Source of the DNA: Chimonanthus salicifolius
Lineage: Eukaryota > Streptophyta > Magnoliopsida > Laurales > Calycanthaceae
DNA length: 64,000 nt
NCBI GenBank assembly: GCA_013350335.1
Contig: CM023540.1
Location: 49,892,552 to 49,956,551 of the forward strand
Direction of reading: 5' to 3'
Shown here: positions 48,201 through 57,200 of the stretch, piece after piece
How the letters are laid out: every line of letters starts with the position of its first letter
How positions within the stretch are numbered: position 1 is the first letter of the stretch
Translations under genes and position numbers: made by a program
The notes under the pieces: model-generated
The model's input: only the letters and a program-made list of their open reading frames with translations
Database searches by the model: none
What the model was told of the DNA's origin: nothing

Positions 48201-51200
48201 CATAGGGTCCACATTACTACCTCTTACTCTACTTTCATTCTAGGTTTAAGACTTGACAGGAACCAGGAACCCTACTAAACCCCCTCATGATCTCTCAAAA
48301 ACCCATGGAACACCAAAGAGGTTAGCAAAACTTATCCATAATTTTCTTGCCACATGACACTTATGAAGAGATGATCTACATCCTCCTCTAGGTGGCCACA
48401 AAAGGAGCAATTCAAGTCGCCTTCCAATCTCACCAGTCCTCTCCTCTTAAGCTTCCATCGGGTGAGAATCTTTCCTTTAAGGATGCACCACAAAAAGTCT
48501 GAACCCTTGGTGGAGCTAGACCTTTCTAGGCTAAACATGAGGTAGAGTCCAAATTAAGTTGTTGCAAAAACATTTCTACCATCGACTTAACTGAATAGGT
48601 ATCCAATGAGTCCCCAGTCCACACTAGTTCATCACTCATCTCCTAAGGATAAAGGAAACTCCCCTAATAGGGTTAATAGATTATCTTTATTCTCGTTCTC
48701 AAAGGATCTCAGTTCGCGTCTAAAATCAAAGAGCCATATAATCTGATTGTCCTCAAGTTTATATCAACCTTTAACTGAGGTCGGCTTGTCTCTTGAAATT
48801 CTGGAAAGCCTAGGAAACGCCTCCTTTAAAGGCCTCTCACCCATCCAGAGATCCTTCCATAAAAAGGTCTTGTCACCTTTACAGACCAATAGTCTAATGT
48901 TGCCCTTATACAGACTCCCAACCATTGATCTCCCCCTGCTTAAGATCCACCAATCCTATACTAGTGGCGACCTGTACCTTTCAACTTTTTCACCCATAGC
49001 CCACCCACTTCCTCTCCTCTAACCCATATCTAGCGGCCAAAACTTTAGCCCATAGAGCCTCCATTTCTCTCCCAAATCGCCAACTCCATTTACAGAGGAG
49101 GGATTGATTTCTAACCTGTAGTGGGACAATGACTAACCCTCCTTTAAACTTGGGGGTTTTGTAACCTCTAGCCAGTTCAACCAGATGAACCTTCTTTTTT
49201 CCTCCTTATCTCCCCAAAGGAATCTCCTAAACAAGTGTTCTACTTTCTTCGAAATTCCTTTTGGCATTTTAAAGAGATAAATAGTAGTTCGGGAGATTCA
49301 TTAGATCATATTTGATGGGGGTTAGTCATCCCCTTATGGATAAATGCCTCTGTCCCCATCCAACTAGTCTTCTTTCTATTTTTTCCACAACAGGAGCCCA
49401 AAAGCGTTTAAACCTTGGGTTCCCTTCCACTGGTAGTCCTAGGTAGATGAATGGTATCTTCACTATTCCACAACCTATTTCTTCCGCCAATTCATTGAGG
49501 ACATCTCCTTCTAAATCAATCTAATATTAATTCTGAGGCTTGACACCAACTCAGAACATCTTAAAATTATCTTGAAACCCTTGAATGTGTACTATTCTTT
49601 TGTATAGTCATTTTGACTGCTTTACGTTAGGGAGTTGACCATTTTTTATTATTGTAAAATGAGTCTATAAAAGGGCTCCTTGTATAGTATTTTGGATCAA
49701 TGTATCCAATATTTTTTTTTCTCCACAATATTATCTTTTAACAATTTCTCTATTTTTCTCATTTTCATCATGGTATGAACCAGGAGGGGATAGGTGGTGT
49801 GAGGGAGGGAATTCATCCATTTGGTCCATTGTAGGCCCCACAACCCAAAGTTTGCACCAAGCTTAAATGCCTTGTTTGTGGGTAAAAATCTTAGAGAGGG
49901 AAGGAGGGGGTGGCAGCAGCCGAAGGGAAGGAGACATCACAGAGGTAGGGAGAGCACTTTCGTCACACTTTTCGTCTCGAATTTGCTGAAGCTCACCATC
50001 ACAACGTGTTGAAAGGTTTCTTCAGGCGATGGGGAAAGGTAGTGGACTCTTTCGTTCCTAGGAAAAAAGAAGCAGAAGGGAGAACTTTTGCTTTTGTGAG
50101 AATGGGAATGAGAGGTTAGGCGGCGATGTCTATTAGGGAGTTGAAGGGCTTTGTGTTGAAGGCCGAACTGTTGCAGGTGAACCCAACACACCTCAAAAGG
50201 GGTTCGCCTACCCAAAAGGGATAGAAAACTTGTTCCAAGAAACATCTATTAGCAAAAGGTCCAGGTGCAATAGGCCAGAAAAAAACCCAAGACGTGGTGT
50301 ATCGTGATGCAACATGGTATCTGTGGAACGATGATGGGTTGAGGTAGTTAAAACTCTCCCTCGGGTGATGGAAAAAGGACCTGTAGGTGAGAGGCAGGTT
50401 ATCCCAGAAAGAACTAAAGAAATTGAGCTCATGGTACCAGCAAAAGAGGAAACCTTGATTAAGGGATGAGTATCAAGGGCAGTTGTGGTCTCCTCGATAG
50501 GGGATATGGCTCGATAGCATTACTGCAATTGCTGCTTTGAAAGGGCTTTTCCAACCCTTTGATAAGCCGAATCGGAGACAGGTGCTTCTTGGTCTCCATG
50601 TAATCGGAGGCAGAGGTGGTGCGACTCCTGGGAGCATCAATGGAGTTAGGGACGATTCCATTGATGTGATACATGGGAAGGTTGACTACTGACAACCTCG
50701 GGTGGAACCACGAGTCCATTAATCTTATACACGACCCTATCAAAGATCTAGGGAATATCAAACAGGTTAGCGAATTTTGTCAAAAAAGGTGGTCTACATC
50801 CTCGTCTACTGACTCACATAACGACAATTGAGATCATCCTCTGTTCTAAGTAGCCCTCTCCTTTTCAATTCTATCCTAGTGAGCACCTTCTCTTTTAACA
50901 CACCATGCAAAAATTTGTACCCTCGGGGGAGCTGCCCCTCTCCAACTCAAGCTGGTAATGGCCTTGTCATTTGATTGTCGTTTTTGGACCAAGTCCACCA
51001 TTGCTTTAACCGAAAAGCTGCCAGAGGAGTCGCCCGTCCAAATGAGTTCATCCTCCTTGGTAGGTGATATTGGAAATTCCCCCAATTGTGCTAATAACTC
51101 ATAGGCCTCCTTCTTCGAAGGACCTTAAGTCTCCTTCGGAAGTCAAATTGCCAGAAGATTTGCCTACCCTCAATCTTATAGTAATCCTAAATAAGTGAGT

Positions 51201-54200
51201 TGGCATTCCTTGATATCGTGAACAGTCTTGGGATTATTTCCTTTAGGGGTCTCTCTCATATCCACAAATCCTTTCAGAAAGGAGTTCTATCACCATTCCC
51301 TACCAAGAATCTAGTGTTGTGTCTGAACATGTTCCCTATCGTACCTTCCCCTTGGCCTAATTTCCACCAAGCCTTAATCATTGTCGAACTTGATTTCTCC
51401 ATGTTCCCGCTTAGAGACCATCCATTCTTCTCTTCCACTCCATATCTAGCTAACAAAACTCTTGACCCATAGTGCCTCTCGCTCTCTACCAAATCGCCAA
51501 ACCCATTTGCATAACAAAACCTGATTCCTAAGTTGCATTGGAACAAGGCCAAGTCCACCCTTGGGCTTAGGTTTTAGAACTTCTGACCAAGCTACCAAAT
51601 GGACTTTTCTCTTCATCTCCTTGTCTCCCCATAAAAATTTCCCGAAAAGTAGCTCCAATTTCCTTGCTATGCCTTATGGCATTATTTGTTGGAAGGTTCA
51701 TCAATATTGCCTTAGTGAGGGTTACTCTTCCTCCCAAGGATAGGAATTTCCTACCCCATCCAAAAAAGTCTTCTTTCCACCTTCTCTATAACCGGGCATC
51801 CAGAATCTTTCAAGTCTAGGATTCCCACCTATCGATAATTCTAAATAGTTACAAGGTAGTTTCCCCCGTGCCACATCCTATATTGTTTACAATCTCCTTA
51901 AGGCGTGCTTCCTCCATATCGATCCCAATGATGGTATTCTTACCAAGATTGATTCTAAAGGCCCGATGCCAACTCAAAACACCTAAGAGTCGCTTTGTAA
52001 CCCTGAATCTCCTGTCCTGTAGGTTCACAAAAGAATAATGTATCGTTGGCAAACTGTAGATGGGTTATGACTGGCCCATTTGGCACAGATTTGAAGTTCG
52101 TGACGATTCCCATATCTCTCGCCTTTTCCCCAGTGTGTTCAGGACTTTCTCCCACTAGAGTGAAGATAAAGGGAGATAAGGGATCTCCCTGTCTAAGACC
52201 CTATTGGTCTGAATTGGTGGTATTGGGGAGCCATTAACCAGAATGGAATATGTCGTGTCCTCAATGCAAGCCTTAATCCAATTGCACCATAAACGTCCAA
52301 AACCTATCCTTTTATAAAAGGTATTCAACAAAGGACCCGTCCACAAAGTCATACGCCTTCTCCATATCAATTTTGAATAGGATGCCCATATTTTTATCTT
52401 TTTGTCTAAGGTGAACCATTTCATTTGCAATTAGAACCCCATCTAAGATCTGTCTGTCCTTCACAAACTGCTCCTTGAGACTCTCCAATGATCTCTGGTA
52501 AAACTGTTTTCAACCCTTTGGCCAATAGCTTCGCGAAAAGTTTATACACATTCCCCAAATGACTAATTGGCCGATAATATGAGAGATCTGTCGGACCCTC
52601 TATTTTAGGGATGAGGGTTATAAAGGAGTTCTTTAAGTTGTTATTAATGATACCATTGCGGTGAAATTCCCTGAAGACTATAAACGTCTGGTCGAACAAC
52701 CTCCCAGCAAGACTTGGAAAATAAACCCATCTGGATGTGGGCCTTGTCCCCCTCTAGATTGTCCAAAGCACATTTGATCTCTTCTGCCGAAAACTCTTTT
52801 CCAACCGATTCGACTTCTCTTCGCCAATCCTTCTAAATTGGATCCCATCTAATATTGGTCTGGTGGGTCATCAATAAAGAGACAAGGAAGTGATGAGAAG
52901 CTCATTAAAAGGGGATCTAGGACCACTATATGTTTGAACAGATGGTAACCCGGGCAAGGGGATGGCCTAATGCAATACAAATAAGGTAGGGGAAGAGACG
53001 ATACCGAATAGAGAGTGACAATGGTAAAAAGGAAAAGAGTAGCTGAGGAGCGAAAGTACCCGGTCTAAGCTGAAGAAGGATGACGCCCCAACGGCCGTAG
53101 TGAAGAGATGATGAGTCGACTGAAGGTGAGTCAACAATGCGACACTAGGAAGCCCAAGAGAATATGAACATCATCGTGGTCTACTCCATCGTAGTGGTGA
53201 AAATCCGTGAAAAGGGTGGAACTTCCACCAGAAGTCCCAAGCCATCCATAGAGAAGCATCCATAACTCATGATGTCAAGAATTGATGAAATACGCCTGGT
53301 GATGATGTGTGTCTTGGCATGAATGTGGTGTCCTAAACCTCAATGTCTGTGATTTGGTAAACATATCTAGAAAACAAGCAATGCGGTCTATGCAAGAAAG
53401 GGTTTGAATAAAAATAAAAGGAGAAAGGTGAGAGAGTACCCAGGTCCAAGACCAGCGAGGGATCACCACTGGGAAGGGGGGAGGGGGCAGGAGAGGGGGC
53501 GGAATGAGAAGTTAGTGGAAGCGACAACTCGGGAATGGACCGGAAGATGGCCGCAAATTGATCTCTGACTGTCTATCTAATACCATCCTTATCTCCTACT
53601 TGTCTACCATCCACAACAATTGATTTGATCGTGGTTGTGGCTTTTCGGGCATTGGTGCATCTATGGAAGAATTTTGAATTTTTATCCCCATCTTTCAACC
53701 ATAACATCTCGACCTTTGTCGCCATGCCATTTCTTCCATTCTTAAGCACTCCTGAAAGAAGGGCCTTATTGTTCCTCTTAGCTTCAAATTCCTACTCGTC
53801 AAGGTCCCTTTCCTCTTCTAATCTATTCCATCCTTCCAACTCTCTAATGGTTGCTTCCTTTCTTTCCTTCACCGGTCCCCCTCCAGAAATAACCCATTCC
53901 TTGATTTTTTATTTAAGGAGGATGATCTTCTTAGAGAGGACATAACCACCCCATCCTTGAATCTCAAAGCTTTCCCACCATTCTTTCACGAGCCCCACAA
54001 ATTTCGGGTCTTCCAACCAATTGAACCGAAATGGCTCGAGACCCCTATCTATCTCCTCTGTGTCAAGCAATACCGGATTTGATATGGGGCTAAGCAATTT
54101 CACTTGGCTTACATTGGGAAAGAGTTGGTCTCAATTTGAAGAAGTGAGAAACCTATCAAGCCTGCTCAAGGAGCCCCTTGCTTGCCCGCTGCTCCACGTA

Positions 54201-57200
54201 AATTTGCCTCCAAGTAGCGGAAGGTCGGTCAACTCTCTTCTAACAATGAAGTTAGAGAAGTCCTCCTTACCTCAAGTGTAACTGTGCCCCCCTATCCTTT
54301 CCGATGGAAATCTGACAATGTTGAAGTCTCCACCCAAGCACCAAACAGTGGGACTCCAGCTATGTACCATGTCCAACTTGAACAAAAAATCGTCTCGATC
54401 CCCATCCACATTTTGGATCTCACTCTCTCTTGTATCTTCAAACACTAGTTTGTTTTTCATAATGATATCCTATTGTGTTCTCTTGGTCCAACTACATGGC
54501 TTGCATCTTCTGAAGATTTTGTTTGTTTTGAATGGTGTTATAAGTGCTGAAGATGCTAGTGTATGGCATATCATAATTGTGATTTGGTACTTCAATTAAA
54601 GTGTCGATCTTGTGGACTTACTAGTTAAGAGGCCATCTATAAGTTGAATTGATTACTTTTCATCCTGGACTCTAATTTGTAAACACCAACAAGACGTTAG
54701 AATTTGGAACTCTACTTTGTTGTCTAAACTCCAAATTTGAATACATTGTTGTCCTAGCATGCTTAAATAAGTAGGAAATGCATGTTAAACTTTTATGGTA
54801 TCTTTTGGATTATGATATTTCTAACCTATGTTTTCTAGCTATATGAGATCCAAGTGTCCATGGGAAGAACCCAAACCTCACTTATATAAGATTCAAGTGT
54901 CCATGAAGAACCCAAACCACACTTATATGAGAATGTTCCAAGTGTCCAAGGGAAGAAACCCATTATACACTTGTATGAGAATGTTCAAGTGTCCATGTGA
55001 AGAACCCAAACCACACTTATATGAGATTCAAGTGTCTATGGGAAGAACCCAAACCACACTTATATTAGATAATGTTAAGTTCCTTGGAGGTAATCTCCAA
55101 ACCACACCTCAAGATGATGAAGAAAGAATAGACTAAAAGCCTTGAACCTTGGATCTTCAAAAGGAGCATGAATCTCTCACAAGGTCAAGGCTGATCTAGA
55201 ATCGCCTGGCGTGCTTGATTAGGTCCGCATTCCATTTGCCCAGAATCCCAATGCTTGGGAGAGACGATGAGGAGCTAAAAGCTTTAGGACCATCTTTTCC
55301 GTCTCTAGGAAAACCAGGAATCTATTAGATCCAATCAGACTAACTTGAGAGCCTAAGAAGCCAACATTTTCAACGATCTTTAGCAACTCTAATGAAGAGA
55401 GTGGGCCAAAAGAGGATAAAATCACTGACTTAGAAAGTTTCTCCTAGAGTGTAGCCTCAACCACTTGGTCCATCATTAGTTCGATGATAGGACTCCTTCG
55501 ATCTGGATTGTTCTTCACAGAATCGCCAAAAGGCTCCTTTTTCTCAGACGTCCCTCGGATCACCTCCACCCAGTTCAACTTGTTCTTTCTCGGCTTGGAC
55601 GTGACTACCTTCTGCTTCTTTGCACCTGGTACAGTAAAGCCTCTGCAATGTATTACTCTATAAAGTTATAACCTGTCTAAAATAATATCGGTAGCTGGTC
55701 CTAACTTCGGGCCCATACAAAATGTAATAAATCTCTCTAACTCAGTACTCAATACATTCAGAATAAAAAAATATATTGCCCTAACTATTTTATAAAGTAA
55801 TATTCCATACATTCAGAATATAAGATTGCTGCAAAAGTGACTAAGGACCTCACAAACACTCTGAAAAACGACCGTAGGATGATTTGTTTCCAAACCTGGC
55901 TGAAGTGGTAGGGTTTCTCGCTTGTCTTGAGGGTTGCACACGGAGAGGGTCCAATGGCGTCAATGGGCGACAGTTTCGCTTTCAGGTAGAAATGGCCGAT
56001 GGGGTAGAAAGAGTAGGAAGATAAAACGATTTCAGCCGAAAATACTTTTTACAATGGGTGAGAGTTTAAGGAGTATTTTTGAAAGGAATACGGAACGCTA
56101 ATTTACTAGACCCTCTAATTAAATAACCTCTCTAATGTATTATATGTAATATGGTCCCAGCCATATTACATTATAGAGGTTTTACTGTAGCTGATTTGAG
56201 AGGAGGAGGTTATGCCGGAGGCCAGAGACACTGGGAGGAACTTGGGGCCAATTCCTTCCATAAGTTGCGAAGGAGATCTAACACATGGACACTCAAAATG
56301 GACTTGAACTTGTGATCATTAGCCATAATGAGTGGGCCACAACTTATACCTTTCAATCCACCCATCTGATTGTTGTTACATGAGTTGCGATGGAGATCTA
56401 ACACATGGATCTTCAAAATGATTTGAACTTATTATCATTAGGCCATGAACAATGAACCAAGTCCTATATCCTTTAATCCATACGTTCGATCATCAATTTG
56501 TAAGTTGTGATGGAGATCCAACAAATAGACCTTTAAAATTGACTTGATCTTTTGATCATTAAGTTATCATGAATAGGCCAAAACTTATATCTTTCAGTCT
56601 ACCATTTGATCTTCAATCTATAAGTCGTTTAGAGATCTAATACATTGGCTTGAACTTGTGCTCATCAAGTCATCATGAGTGGGCCACATTATATCCTTCA
56701 ATCCACCCATTTGATCATCAATTCGTAAGTTGCGTTGGAGATCTAACACATGGATCTTCTGAATGGACTTAAACTTATGATCATCGGGCCATCAAAAGTG
56801 GACCGAATATTACATCTTTCAGTCCATACGTTTGATCGTTGATCCGTAAGTTGTGATGGAGGTCTAATGCATGGATCTTAGAAATGGAATTGAACTTATG
56901 ATCATGAGTGGGCCACAGCTTATATCCTTTCCATCCATGTGGTCGCTGATCCATAAGTTCTGTTGGAGATATAACACATGTCTCTTCAAAATAGACTTGA
57001 ACTCTTGATCATCAAATTATGACAGGTGGGCCACACATGACATTTTTTGATCCATGGCATTCTGATCAAAGATCAGTGAGTTGTAGAGCCATCCTTGGAC
57101 TAAGATGTCATCAATTAAATCTCAATACTATCTTTGATCCACTAGTGGCCCACTTTTGAGCAACTGATATGTAGAAGATCTAGATCGACCAAATCGTTCA

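Noticed and set aside
56266..57060. Regular repeats as a possible CRISPR array
   Set aside because: Units of about 120 bp without short conserved repeats and unique spacers, in a plant intron.
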